Source of the DNA: Globisporangium splendens
Taxonomy: Eukaryota; Oomycota; Peronosporomycetes; Pythiales; Pythiaceae
Direction of reading: 5' to 3'
DNA length: 64,000 bases
Assembly: GCA_006386115.1 (NCBI GenBank)
Contig: VFIW01000008.1
Coordinates: 744,001-808,000, forward strand
Shown: piece by piece, positions 1-10,790 of the stretch
Layout of the letters: the number at the start of each line of letters is the position of its first letter
Numbering within the stretch: the first letter of the stretch is position 1
Position numbers and translations under genes: made by a program
The notes under the pieces: model-generated
What the model was told of the DNA's origin: nothing
The model's input: the letters and a program-made list of their open reading frames with translations, nothing else
The model's database searches: none

Positions 1-33
1 CCTGTAGTTCTAGTAATATATATTTGTATGCTC

Positions 34-900
34 TCATAGTAGCTTTTGCCTCTTTTCATGCTTTCTAGCACGCTGCCGTAGACGACGAAAACGTGTCACT
101 TCTTCCTCGTTGTGGACGTCGTCGTCGATGTGAATGTCTGCGTTTCCAACAATTCTGAAGCCGCTGTCTTGGGCAGCAGCGAATGCGTCTTGCTTGTGTT
201 CTCTATTCGCAGTCATACAAAACAACGGCAATCGCGATTCCCATGCAAGTAACGCCACGAAGGATATGCTAACGATCATACCAAATGCATGCGGTGCTCA
301 GCAACGAAGTTGTAGTACAGCACAACGGAGATGCGGACAGAGCGAGCGTCCAGTGAGTTTTTCGATGGCGAATCGACACTCGAGAGCAACAGCCAGTAGC
401 GCCAATAACGACGCAGTGTCAGCCTTCAGAAGGTACCAGCGAAAAGAAGAAGCGAGGTTGCTGCAGCTGCCAGCTGACGTCGTTTTCCAGAGCTCGCAAT
501 GCTGCGGCTCCATGTGGAGGGCAGCATGCACAACAGAAACAGGTGCTGCCCACCGAGTTGATGTCTCCTTTTGATAGCGCGAGTGAGTGCGGAGACATAG
601 TGGGTAAGGAGGCAGACGTGACGGCGAAGGCAGGCAAACGCAATAGCTTTCCTTAGATGCGCGCTTCCAGCGCTTAGGTCGCATACTTTCCCACCAAGTT
701 CGTTTGCCAAGAGGATTTTCATCGAGCACGACCCAAATTGATTACGGTCTCTCGACAGATGCAATAACTCCGCAGTGATGCAATAGCATCTTCCGATCGC
801 ACGCACAAGAAATGCATTGCATTGCTTTGGACAACATAAACTCCGCGTATTTAAGGCGAAGCAAACTGGTAAACCGTGGTGCACTCGGTTTATGCCCCAG
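34..900 (-). pseudogene. decayed TMEM17-like paralogue
   Basis: On the minus strand the stretch around 34-290 encodes a peptide with the same landmarks as the intact TMEM17-like gene at 1576-2258: a segment ending FVALLAWE, then HKQDAFAAAQD. The roughly 40 bases that encode the loop after this helix in the intact copy are missing. Further upstream (300-900) only short ORFs in shifting frames remain and no continuous TMEM17 reading can be followed. The copy is therefore read as a duplicated, broken relative of its neighbour. Its last 40 codons stay open in a frame related to an alternative reading of the neighbour's C-terminus. The upstream limit of the homology is not sharp. Confidence 0.55.
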
Positions 901-1059
901 TCCTGAACTTCATGTGCCAACAGGACAGAACGAGTCCAACTGTTGAAGCTCCAGCGAGAGATGGCACACGCGCCTTAGAGCCTTTGTGCAGTGATATGCC
1001 TGTTTTCATTTTGTTTCCTTTTTTCTTCCATGTAGTGCCTACAAAAACAGCTTTATTGT

Positions 1060-1392
1060 GTGGTTCCGCATGTGCCAAACGCAACGCCGTTCGTCGACAC
1101 AAATGATTGCTTTCCGAGGCTGTTGGCGGAGACGAACGCGATGGTGGCGCAAGTGGATGCCATGAAGAAGCTTCTTCGAGAGAAAGTGGCGCTGCCCACG
1201 AAAAACGGTTCGTTCCGTGAGTGGAGCGTTAAGCACGAGACCTCGTCCGGCGTGAGGTTGGAGTTGATCGACAGCGAAGAGCTCCCATTTTCGCAATCCC
1301 ATGTGAATCGGGCAATCGAAGCCATGTACCGCGCGTACGAAGTGGACCAAGTCGCGCGAGAGGTAGCAGTGTGCCACTTTTCTGATTTGTAG
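1060..1392 (+). other. open reading frame fragment, unrecognised
   Basis: The 110 codons are open, but the first triplet is GTG. The first in-frame ATG is at 1141 and gives about 83 residues. The peptide has an amphipathic stretch (AMVAQVDAMKKLLREKVALP) followed by a mixed-charge region. I do not recognise it. It may be a fragment or exon of a larger oomycete coiled-coil or START-type protein, or a relic. It sits between the TMEM17-like pseudogene and the intact gene, in opposite orientation. Confidence 0.3.
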
Positions 1393-1575
1393 TAACCAAT
1401 TAGATCTCTGAGGCTACCAGTGCCAATGATGCTCTTCACTCAGGTTGACGAGAAAGTATGGTGATGCTGATGCGCATGTGTGTGAGTTTGTCGTCGATGT
1501 TGGCGCCCCATTTGTATGTATTTATGTAGTTCTAGCCATACATCTTCTCGTAGTAGCTTTTGGTGTTTCTTCTTC

Positions 1576-2258
1576 CTAGCATGCCGCGGTAGATGTAGAA
1601 GACATGTCGCCTGTACCTCGTGGTCCGTCAAGACGTCGCCGTCGATGGTGCGAATGCCCCACGTCTCCAACACCATGTCCGAAGTCGCCATCTTGGGCAG
1701 CAGCGAATGCGTTTTGCTTGTGTTTCTCGCGTGTCGCCTCGCGCAGCCGCACAAAGCGACTCGTCTCCTGGTGCAGCAGTCCATGGAGCACGACCATCGC
1801 GAGCACGACTTCCCACGTGAGCAATGCCACGAAGATGGCTCTGACAATTGTATCGAACACGATGCGGTGCTCGGCCACGAAGTTGCGGTACACGACACAT
1901 GGGAGCAGCGGGCAGAGCGAGAGGAACAGGAACGCCGTCAAGTGGAACACCTGCCGGTGCACGTTGCCGCGCGTGCCAAGGTAGTACCGCGCGGCATCCG
2001 CGACCAGTAGGAACAGGAACGAACTCACATGCAGCAGCCGCGATAGTGACGACGTGTATGAAAACCGCGAGAGCTGAGGCAAGACCGACAAATGGGAACC
2101 ACTTAGCAAGAACTATGAAAAAATACAACGGGGCGCATTGGACGTACCTTTTCAAGGAGAAGCAGGAAGGAGACAGGATAAAAGACGAAGCCGAACCACG
2201 TCTTGTAGCAGATCGCCATCTGCAGATACACGCGCGCGCGACGGCGGCGGTGCTCCAT
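1576..2258 (-). CDS. TMEM17: TMEM17-like ciliary transition-zone membrane protein
   Basis: Two exons are read: complement(1576..2073, 2148..2258), about 202 aa (human TMEM17 is 198 aa). Exon 1 runs from the ATG at 2258 (MEHRRRRARVYLQ) through the first hydrophobic segment (about residues 14-35) to a GTACGT donor. Exon 2 carries three more hydrophobic segments and the family landmark RYYLGTRGN, which corresponds to RLYLGYVGN of TMEM17 proteins. Proteins of this family (Transmemb_17: TMEM17, TMEM216, TMEM80) sit in the ciliary transition zone and work with the MKS/B9 complex in gating membrane proteins. An in-frame stop lies just upstream of the ATG. The final 30-40 residues, rich in His and Arg, are uncertain: another frame here (1440-1700) resembles the C-terminus of the decayed copy at 34-290, so either an unseen intron or a frameshift may change the true C-terminus. 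Confidence 0.72.
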
Positions 2259-2708
2259 TTTGTCGTCGTCGTCGTGAGGCTAGAAGACTTGGATACGTTG
2301 CTGTTGGCGAAGTAGGACTCACAATTGTGGCGCTTGGTCGTGTAGTTGTGCGCATGCCCATTATAGTGCAACGTCCATGAATGGTCGCGCTCGACCAGAT
2401 CCGTCGATTCTAGAAGGCGCTCTGAGTCTAAATTCACGCAGCGCCAACACTACACGCAAATGCGACAGCCATGACGTCACGGTATCAATGCCTCGTGTCT
2501 ATTTGTGCTTTCGTGTATGCAATGATCTCAGTTTCCTCGTCTTCTCTCACTGTGTTCTCCATCTTTTGCCCATGCATCCTCTCGCGAGTATAAAAATGTG
2601 GGGCATGGACACGTGTACGCGTCTTTGAACGTAATGGTGGTCCCTCTTCCTTGGCTTCTGCTTCGGTTTTCGCGCTGGCGCTTTCTCTCTTGGGCTGTGT
2701 GTTCTCCT

Positions 2709-3235
2709 TTAGCAGTCCAAGTAGTTGGCGGCCATGAGCAGCTCCATGGCGATCTCTGGCTCGATCACAAAGTCCGGGAACCGCGACGTACTGTCCGTGT
2801 ACTGTGTCTTGTAGTACATGTACTGCGACACTTTCTCGAGAATCGGCGCGCTGATGTCCGGGAACGTGATCTCGCCCTTGCTCTCCGTGAATTGACCTGT
2901 TTTCCATACAAGCAAAGCGCAACTCCACCATCAGCAATTAAGATCACATATAGCATGCATACGTGTATATGGGAAGTGCGTATGCGCATGCGCTGTGGCA
3001 TTAACTTACCGCTCAGCATGGCGCGAATAGTGCCCGACACCATGGCGCACTTGCGGCTGATGTAGATCTCATGGCCCTCCGCGCTACAAACGACACCCAT
3101 ACACACACACAATGCACGCGTCAGCCACCACATACCTATCTCCACTACACACGCATAGATTTTCCCATGTAATTACCTGATGAGCTTGATCATGTCGAGC
3201 GCGGTGGCGGCGGCGTCCTGTGTTTCCTGCGCCAT
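2709..3235 (-). CDS. ELOC: elongin C
   Basis: Three exons: complement(2709..2896, 3010..3083, 3177..3235), 106 aa, the usual length of elongin C. The reading is MAQETQDAAATALDMIKLIS, then AEGHEIYISRKCAMVSGTIR, then a third exon ending MELLMAANYLDC and stop. The Skp1/BTB-like fold signature (HEIYISRKCAM, SGTIRAMLSG, the invariant terminal YLDC) is complete. Donors are GTAATT and GTAAGT, and both acceptors are ...AG. Elongin C pairs with elongin B and SOCS/VHL-box receptors in cullin-RING E3 ligases and with elongin A at RNA polymerase II. It is transcribed divergently from the small gene at 3445, with about 210 bp between start codons that include a TATAAAA-like stretch near 3311. Confidence 0.95.
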
Positions 3236-3444
3236 GTTCGCCGCTTGTGTTTGTTTCCCTTGTGCTCGAAAAAAGTGCGGGGTTCGTTCCCTTCGGTATA
3301 CTGAAACGCAGTATAAAAGCAGAAACGACCGCCTCTAATAGTGGACCCATGCGCAATGACAGCTCAGAACTTTTGGCAATATGCAATGTGCATGCGCTGA
3401 ACGATCGCAGCGCATAGAGTAACGCAGGGACGTCCGCTAGCTTC

Positions 3445-3645
3445 ATGGCCGTGACGACGAGCGCGTTTGAGGCGGCGCTGCAGCTCGTCGCGGTCGTCGT
3501 CGCGAAACTCGCCGAGACGCTCTCGAGAGGCGCGAGCCGCAGCAGCTTCGTGACGGCGGTCGGCGCGATCCTCGTCGTGATCCAGTATTATTACGTCTAC
3601 CAAGCAGCGCGCATGACGCTGCCGGCAAAAGAACCATCGCCATGA
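3445..3645 (+). CDS. small membrane protein, 66 aa
   Basis: A single exon starts with ATG and encodes 66 residues. Two hydrophobic stretches (about 10-24 and 37-52) are separated by a short basic/serine linker, and the tail ends in a lysine- and proline-containing LPAKEPSP. GC content and codon use look like those of neighbouring real genes. The frame is open over its whole length, and it is divergent from elongin C. I do not recognise a family. It is probably a small two-pass or hairpin membrane protein. Confidence 0.5.
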   Translation: MAVTTSAFEAALQLVAVVVAKLAETLSRGASRSSFVTAVGAILVVIQYYYVYQAARMTLPAKEPSP

Positions 3646-3990
3646 ATGACCAGCGTCTCGAGGCAGAGACAATGTGTGAAGCAAGAGAGTGCTTTTTTAG
3701 AGGGAGAGAGTGGGGAGAAGCATGCTGGCATGGAATGCACCGCGAACGCCTGCACGCGGAGAACAAGCAATTCAAGTGGAGAAAAAAAAACAATGACCAG
3801 CATGTGCGAGTGGTTAGACTATGGCGGATTCTACACAGAATGTGCAGTTCTAGGAAGGCAACAACGGCGATGCCGACGAACGGCGAGACTTCAATCACGT
3901 CGATTTAAAGGGAACTGTTTTACTTGAAGGATTGTCCGTACAAGGCCATGTTTATCTTCATCTTGCGCACGGATACTGAAGACGGCAGAT

Positions 3991-4599
3991 TTAACCGGCC
4001 TGATTCTTGAGCACCTGGAAGACTTTCTTCTTGATCCACTCCTTGCCGCACGGCAAGTAGGTCTTGGTCTCTAAATCCAGGCTACAACACATTCAACGTC
4101 AGATATTTGCCAGCAACCGCTAAGATATGCCATGAGGGCGACGACAAACCCACAAAACAAAGCAAGAGGCAGCACTTACACGAGCGCACTCAGATCCACC
4201 AACGAGTCGATGTAGTTGTATAGGTCCTGAATATCGTACGTGATGTTTTTCAGGTTGGGGTTCAGTTGCTTCAACTTGGCCTCGTACATCTTCACGACGC
4301 CGTCCATGCCGCCGTTCACGGACTCAAAGTCCAGGTACGTGCGCGAGTTCGGGTCGCGCGTGTACTGCACGAGGATGATCGTGTGCTTTGCCTGACGGAA
4401 TTCAGCCTGGACAGACATGGATAAGGATGACAACATCGTAATACACACATGAGCAACACATTCTCTCCCTCCACTTTCTCCTGATTTATACATGCCACAT
4501 GTAGCCAACGAGGAGCTCCGTTCGTCGCTTAGCAATGGCAGCGAGATGCCGCCACAGCACATGCTACTTGAGACCATAACAACAGGCGCTGCTCACCAT
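3991..4599 (-). CDS. ERH: enhancer of rudimentary homologue
   Basis: Three exons: complement(3991..4081, 4180..4406, 4597..4599), 106 aa (human ERH is 104). The protein reads M-AEFRQAKHTIILVQ, contains RTYLDFESVNGGMDGV and the motif ITYDIQDLYNYIDSLVDLS, and ends KEWIKKKVFQVLKNQAG. These match ERH along the whole length. ERH is a small nuclear homodimer involved in RNA processing and transcription. The first coding exon appears to be the start codon alone: ATG followed at once by GTGAGC, joined to an exon beginning GCTGAATTC. The alternative is an in-frame ATG at 4418 (MSVQAEF...), which would read through the acceptor. The gene is divergent from IFT52. Confidence 0.93.
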
Positions 4600-4680
4600 G
4601 TTGATGCTGGAAAGTGCTCTTGACGCCGCCCACAGTGCGTTGCGTTCACTCCGCGTTCTCGAATGGAGTGCCAGACAGAC

Positions 4681-4709
4681 GGACAGACGAACGGACGGAC
4701 GGACGGACG
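4681..4709. repeat. GGAC/GGACA tetranucleotide microsatellite
   Basis: A run of GGAC units with two variant units lies in the ERH-IFT52 intergenic region. Confidence 0.8.
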
Positions 4710-5108
4710 CGCGCGTTTGCTTGCTTGTCAAATGCTCTCTGTGGTGAAGAACAGCAGCCGACACTCGAACCCAAATAAGGAGGCAACACCGTCACGATAT
4801 ATGTTGCAAGACGTAGACATTCTCGTTCTCTTTTTTTCGATACACCTCGACAGTCGATTGCAAGGTTTTTCCTTGTAAGCCAAATTTGAGTGTACTGTGA
4901 CACAATGTGTTAGAAGCTACACTCACAAAACCTAAAAACCTGGAAATGAAACAGTGTTGAGGTTTTATCGCTTGGAACGTGAAGAGGCGTATGTAGTGTG
5001 CAAGCCAATATGGTGGCAATGCACTCGCCAGCATATCAGCATCCTCCACTCAACGCAGCAGCGCATTCCTTGGCTCCCAGCCGATAGCCTCAAGCGCATA
5101 CATTGCAG

Positions 5109-6855
5109 GGTGGACAATGAGTCTGATTCGCGCCGTAAAGGCGACGCTGCGTCTGGCGCCAACGGAAAACCCGTCGTCGTGCTCTTCGACGCGTCCAAGA
5201 AGGAGATGTTCTACCCGACGAACGGCTTCAAGAAGCTCGCGCGCAAGCTCAAGTCGATCTGCAAGGTGGACATCAACAAGGACGACTTGCCCAAGGACCG
5301 GATAAAGGACGCGAACGTGCTCGTGTTCGCCGGTGTGCGCGAGCGCTTCAGCTCGACCGAGTTCGCGACACTCAAGGAGTTTCTGCATGGCGGCGGGAGT
5401 ATCCTCATGATGCTCGGCGAAGGCGGCGAGCAGTCGTTCGATACGAATCTCAATGGGTGGCTCGAAGAGTAAGTCCGAGTGCGTGTTGTGGTGCTCCTTG
5501 TATGCGAGGAGACGAGATGGATCCATTTTCATGTTGCTTTTGCTTGTAGTTATGGCATTTTCGTGAACCCGGACGCTGTGATCCGCACCATGTACCACAA
5601 GTACCATCACCCGGAAGAAGTGCTCATCTCGAATGGCGTCGTAAACCGCGAGATCGCTTGTATGGTACGTGCTTTTCGAAGCACTTAAGTCGTTTTATCT
5701 CCTCTCAGGCGCTCACAGAGACTCCAATCTGTCAACTCTCACAGGTGAATGAACTCTCGGGCAAGAAAGACATGATGTTCACAGGCGATTTCCCTGGCAA
5801 CGAGAACAAAGCGCACAACCTCGAGAAAGACCAAAAGGGGTTGTCCTTTGCGTATCCGTACGGCGCGACGCTCAATGTGAAGAAACCGTCGGCGCCGATT
5901 TTGTCGACGGGGTGCATTTCCTACCCCGCGAATCGTCCGGTCGTCGCTGTGTGGCAAGAAGGTGGCATCTCGACTCCAAGTCATTCGGTGAAATCTGGCC
6001 GCTTGGTCGTCTTCGGATCCGCACAATGCTTCACTGACGACTGGGTTGACAAAGAAGAGAACGCTAAACTCCAGGAAGTCGTGTTCCGGTGGCTCTTGAA
6101 GGACAAAGCCATCAACTTTAATGCCGTCGATGCCGAGGACCCAGACTTGAGCGAATACAACCGATTGCCAGATACCCAGGCGCTGAGCGAGCGTCTGCGA
6201 TCGTGCATGCAGGAAAGCGAAGAACTTCCAAAGGATTTCGTGCGTCTTTTCGATGACTCGTTGTTCAAGTTCGACACGTCGCTGATCCCCGAAGCCGTCA
6301 GTCTCCACAGAGAACTGGGTGTCAAGTACGAGCCGCTTACGCTGATTCCACCTCAGGTATGAAAGCGTCTTTGGGTTGCCATAAAGACGAAGAGCGGAAA
6401 CTAACGTCATGGTATGTCTAATTCAGTTCGAGTGCCCACTCCCACCGCTGAAATCCGCTGTCTTTCCGCCCACGTTACATGAACCGCCACCTCCAGTGCT
6501 CGATCAATTCGATCTCGACGAGCACTTCGCGAGTGAGTCGCTGCGGTTGGTGCAACTGACCAACAAGTGCTCAGACGACGACCTGGAGTACTACATCAAG
6601 GAGAGCGCCGACATTCTCGGGATCCTCCCGAAACTCGATCCAGACCGCAGCGACGCCAAGTACATCCTCGAGTTCATTTTCCAAAAGATTGTGCATTTCA
6701 AGAAACTCAACCAGGACGCGCCAGTCACCGCAAGGAATACCTCTTCGTCGTCATCGGGGAAAGGTTCACTCATGCAGCATAGTGGTAGTAGCATCCGAGG
6801 CTTTGACGACCGAAGTCGAACGGACTATGACGACAGCAAAGTGTCGACGCCATAA
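5109..6855 (+). CDS. IFT52: intraflagellar transport protein 52
   Basis: Four exons are visible: 5109..5468, 5550..5664, 5745..6356, 6427..6855. The N-terminal GIFT domain is clear: VVVLFDASKKEMFYPTNGFK, then FLHGGGSILMMLGEGGEQ, then DYGIFVNPDAVIRTMYHKY and VLISNGVVNREI, all hallmarks of IFT52 (OSM-6/NGD5). The middle has GRLVVFGSAQCFTDDWVDKE, and the last exon carries the acidic, helical C-terminus that contacts other IFT-B core subunits. IFT52 is a core subunit of IFT-B and is needed for flagellum assembly. The start is unresolved. The visible frame is open upstream to about 4954 but has no in-frame ATG there, and a good acceptor (TTGCAG) precedes 5109. A first exon starting at the ATG at 4801 with a GTAAGC donor at 4878 keeps frame, but would leave an unusually long intron (about 230 bp). 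Confidence 0.93.
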
Positions 6856-6915
6856 ACTCGTACCAAAAACGAAATCAATTTGCGTCTATTACCTGAGAAT
6901 TGGGTAGCATCTCAT

Positions 6916-7585
6916 TCATTTCCGCGTCGGGCTTAAGGCGGTTGTTTTCTGGTACACCGTGCTCTCTTTGCCGAGGGAATACCCTCGTGCGCCAGCGAGT
7001 TCGCTGCTGGCTTCGTGGCGAATATGCTGCACGTGGTCGTGTGTCGCGGTGCATAGTTGTTTCTTTGTGATCGACAAAATCGCGCCAGACTGCTTGGCGA
7101 CATCCTGCACTTGCCTTTGCAATTGCGCGCGCTCATCACGACGTTGCTCGAGGCGTTTGCACATGGGCGTGTACCGCTCTATGATGTTTTTCACTTCTTT
7201 GTCGATGTTGCCCATTTCGCTCTCGTAGTGCGCGACGGCCGCCAGGCACGTGGCTTGCTGTTGTTTCATCTTGGCGACCAGCTTGTCCAATTCCCCAATC
7301 TGCAGGTTTATCACAAAGCAAAGAGCGAAACGGAGATCCATCATCTCGATCTGGCGAATTCTGATCTCATGTACGGAGACTTACGCGCAGTGTCGCGAGC
7401 ATGGAGACGTCACCTTTCTCGAGGGCTTGCCGCTCCATAAGCGCAGTCCGACTCGGCTGAAGCGTTTAAGAAATGAACAACATTTTCCTTGGTTAGAATC
7501 TCACAAAGCGCTGGTAGGGCTGCAACAGACGTACGATGGTGCTCCCGCCATTCTTTGGTATCGATTTCGGTCCAGAACCACTCAT
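6916..7585 (-). CDS. short coiled-coil protein, family unknown
   Basis: Three exons, complement(6916..7299, 7385..7456, 7535..7585), keep a single frame across two clean introns (GTACGT and GTAAGT donors) and give about 168 aa. It begins MSGSGPKSIPKNGGSTI, continues SRTALMERQALEKGDVSMLA, and has a long heptad-like helix (IGELDKLVAKMKQQQ ... DKEVKNIIERYTPMCKRLEQ) to about residue 125. The tail is polar and probably disordered. There is no enzymatic motif. It lies directly downstream of and convergent with IFT52 (about 60 bp apart) and next to NTF2. I cannot assign it. A flagellar, BLOC-like or kinetochore coiled-coil role would all fit. Exon continuity makes it a real gene. Confidence 0.65.
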
Positions 7586-7964
7586 ACAAGCTGCTTTTCC
7601 TCTTGTGCTTGTCACTTCCGAATCCCATCAGCATGGTGCCGTGAGTGACTCGTTCTCTGTCAAAAATAGTCTTGAGAACCAGGTTAACCTGACCAAAATG
7701 GACAAAATAGCTATTTGACTGGACCGCGAGAGCCTGAAAAAGCACACATCAAAACAGTACAACACCAGCAAATCCATCCGCAAAGAACCGCGTGTTCATA
7801 TACGAAAGTTTACGACGCTCAGTGTCTCAAAAGCAACTCAGTTTTGTCTTGATTCTGATCTGGAGTTTAGTAGAGAGACCTGGACTTACCAGGCTGCTTC
7901 TCCTTCTTTCTCCTTGGCTGGGCACACTCTGCAAACTAAAAAAACACGCAGTTTTTGCTGCTGT

Positions 7965-8560
7965 TTAACCGTACTGGAGACGGAAGACATCGTTGTGGAT
8001 GTAGTACGCTCCCTGCTGGTGCGCGACCAACTGGAACACTTGGGTGAACTGAATCGGGTTGTTGTCTTCAATCTGCTCATAACACAACAGCACGTGAGTC
8101 TCTCTATTCTCCATAACAGCAGCGCATACAGCCATCACTAATAACTGCGTACCTTGAGCTTGCCCTGCACGAAAATAAGGATGGCGTTCGGCGACGTGGA
8201 CGGCTGGACGTCTACAGTCGGGTACTCGTGCAGCACCTGCGGCAACTGCGACAGCTTCTGCACGATCGCCTGCTGGCCCGTGAGCATCGTGCCTTCCCAA
8301 CTCATCGTCGACACATCTTGCTGCACAACACACACATACAAATAAAACAACGTTAGTGGCTACATACGCATACAAAAAAAAAGGAAACAGGCATGACGGG
8401 ACTCCTTCTATCTCCCTCCTACGAGAGAGAGAGAGAGAGAGAAAGAGCGGCGTGTGCGGGACATGAGACGTACGTAGAGGTTGGCGAGACCCGCGCGGTT
8501 CTGGTCGAAGGTCGTGTAGTAGTGCTGCACGAAGGCGGTGGCAACTTGTTCAGCCGACAT
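7965..8560 (-). CDS. NTF2: nuclear transport factor 2
   Basis: Three exons: complement(7965..8072, 8153..8320, 8474..8560), 120 aa, close to the 127 aa of human NTF2. The reading is MSAEQVATAFVQHYYTTFDQ, then DVSTMSWEGTMLTGQQAIVQ, then IQFTQVFQLVAHQQGAYYIH and a terminal NDVFRLQYG. The FVQHYY N-terminus, the SMLTWEG-type loop and the NDxFRL end are diagnostic. NTF2 is a homodimer that binds RanGDP and FG nucleoporins and imports Ran into the nucleus. A GA microsatellite lies in the first intron at 8423-8442. Confidence 0.95.
8423..8442. repeat. GA dinucleotide microsatellite
   Basis: About ten GA units lie inside intron 1 of the NTF2 gene. Confidence 0.85.
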
Positions 8561-8835
8561 CCTGAGCGAGCGTCTGAGTTCCACGTTCCGCTTCCTCCTA
8601 ACACGTTTGTTTCTGTGGGAGAAACTAAGGCGAACTCGTGGTCACCGATCCGACCGCAGCCAATTGTACCCGCTTTTGCGAAAAAATCAAAAATCGAGCA
8701 GCTACAAACGCCTCTGATTGGTGGAAATCAAATGCTTATATCCAATGAAAGCGATATATGCACTTTTCGAACGATTTGATTGGATGGAAAGGGAAAAAAG
8801 AATACCGTTGCTGTAGTGGGTGGGTTGAATTGTGT

Positions 8836-9895
8836 TCAGAGATAAAGCTCTTCGGACTGGCGGCGAGGTTTGTCATGATGGTGGGCGGCTGGACCATTGG
8901 GAGTAGCGTCGTCGGTATTGCCAATGGACAGGGACACGGCGGAGAGGTTCTGCGCCATGAACGAGTGGAATTGCGCAAGGGCAGCGTCACATTTCGGCGC
9001 GACGTGGCCTTGGCCGTGGATGGAGGTGAGCACTTGAGTTCCGGGAGTCTGTCATAACAATGCAAAGCACGACTCGCTTATTAGACAAGACTCATGAACC
9101 AGATTTCGCTTAAGCCATGGTGCACATACCTGGGCTTCTGTGAAGACATCGACAACCGCTTGGCTCTTGGCGGCGGAGATGACGTGGTCATTGGCGCCAA
9201 ACAGGTGCAGCGAGTTGATATTCGGGAGAATGCCAGAGGTCAAAGAGTACTGCTGGGGGCCAACGTAGCTGCTGATCAAGACTGCAAGCTTCGGACTCCA
9301 TCGCAGCTCCAGACGTGCCTGAATAAGCATATTAGTGCCAGTCAAAGCACACGCGCGTTAGTTTAACAACACATCAGACGGCATTCATGGAAGAAATACG
9401 AACAAATACACGCATACTATCTATTCGTACCTGTGCGGAGCAAAGCCACGCTGCGAGGCTGGCGCCTTGAGAGAATCCCAACACGCCATCAACATCTCCC
9501 AACTCCTCGAGTTGCTCTCGCAAGAACGACAGCAGCACCTCTCGGTCTTCGTCCAGTTGCGTAGGCTCCGCTTGATGGGGACCCGACGGGCGCCACCACG
9601 CTCGGAACAGATTCTCCGTCTTCGCACATCGCGGTCGCTGTCTGCTGACACTGCTCTTGCCTCCTTGTGAAGAAGGTGGCTGCTGGTTTTGCTTGGCGAG
9701 GATGCGCGGCGTGACCGTGAACGGTCCATTCAGGTAGATGTACTCGACCATTTCGTCGTTCCCATGCGGCGCCACACTCACCCCTGCTGCCGTAACCGCG
9801 CGAAGATGCTTGGTCTTGGCCGCGAACGTGTCGGCGTTCTGGTACATGCCGTGCAGACACAGCAGCCGCAGCTTGCGCGCCTTGTGCTTGATCAT
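8836..9895 (-). CDS. FSH1-type serine hydrolase
   Basis: Three exons: complement(8836..9048, 9130..9318, 9431..9895), 288 aa from the ATG at 9895 (MIKHKARKLRLLCLHGMYQN). It is an alpha/beta-hydrolase of the FSH/OVCA2 family. It shows the N-terminal LCLHG oxyanion strand, the nucleophile elbow GFSQGA (about residue 140), an acidic residue in LFGANDHV and the catalytic His in GQGHVAPK. Members are small cytosolic esterases of mostly unknown substrate. The insertion rich in Gln and Ser before the nucleophile and the polar tail after the histidine are longer than in yeast Fsh1. Its start codon faces IFT27, but about 0.9 kb apart. Confidence 0.88.
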
Positions 9896-10019
9896 CGTCG
9901 CCTCCAGCAATGGTCCGCGAAGAGCTCCGAAGCGCAGACGCAGGAAGGACACGCGCTCCCAGTCGCACGTGCGTACCGTACGAAGATGGAGAGGTGTCGC
10001 TCTTCCGAGGACGGACGTC

Positions 10020-10640
10020 GGGTGCTGATAGGACGCGTTAGCGGATGATCAGTCCTTCGTCCTCGTGTGCTGCAATCGGATGATGCGCATTTTGGAGCTC
10101 AGCGGACCGGTGCCAGCGGTCCCGCTGAACCGTCTGAAGATAATACCTATATGATAAAAGGGTGCATTTATAGAATAATGCGTGAAAGGTGGAAAACATG
10201 GGAATAAAAGACGATATCTGGACCTTCCGTTTGTCTGACTTCAAGCACATGATCCCCAATTGTGAGAAGAAAACACACACACACACACACACACACATGG
10301 CTGCATGGATGTGCAACTATGCTGGAGCCTGTAGATCAGAGCCGCGTTGCTCGTCTTAGTTATGCGAACGCATGACTTGCCGGTAACACTGCAGTATCAC
10401 TCGCCACTTGGGAAGGAAGCATGGCTTCGCAGAAAGATCACTTTCTCTGTGGTAGCAACACTGGCTCATGCACATGACAACAAAGAGTTCCTTGAAGGCG
10501 TCCCAAACACGACGTAGTTGCACTCCGACATCCAAAATGGCCGCATTTGATGGAGAGGTGGTGGAAGCGGCTACTGTCTGCTGATCATCAAGTGTCGCCG
10601 CGGCTTTTCAGGGACCCTGCGTCCTGGTATTTAGACGCAC
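10020..10640. other. intergenic stretch, nothing recognised
   Basis: Six-frame reading gives only short unrelated ORFs. A CA microsatellite lies at 10273-10297. This spacer separates the FSH hydrolase from IFT27 and may hold both promoters and the unresolved first exon of IFT27. Confidence 0.5.
10273..10297. repeat. CA dinucleotide microsatellite
   Basis: About twelve CA units lie in the FSH-IFT27 intergenic region. Confidence 0.9.
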
Positions 10641-10790
10641 TTTTTCGCTTTCGAGAGACGACGCGAGAGGATGTCGGCGCTGCGAAGCATGGAGACGACG
10701 CATAAAAGCACCATGAGTATCATTTGTTGTGCCTCTATCCATTTGTACACAACCAGAGAGATGACCCACGCTGCAGCATTGTGCTGAAAG

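Noticed and set aside
4681..4709. Possible telomeric or satellite array
   Set aside because: Only about seven GGAC-type units, intergenic and isolated. An ordinary microsatellite.
4954..5108. Upstream extension of IFT52 (LRFYRLEREEAYVV...)
   Set aside because: The frame is open, but the first codon is GTG and the peptide has no resemblance to IFT52. A good acceptor at 5108 ends it, so it is treated as intron or 5' UTR.
7410..7745. 111-codon minus-strand frame between the coiled-coil gene and NTF2
   Set aside because: It overlaps exons 1-2 and intron 1 of the coiled-coil gene in a different frame. The spliced reading keeps a single frame and a normal start, so this one is a shadow.
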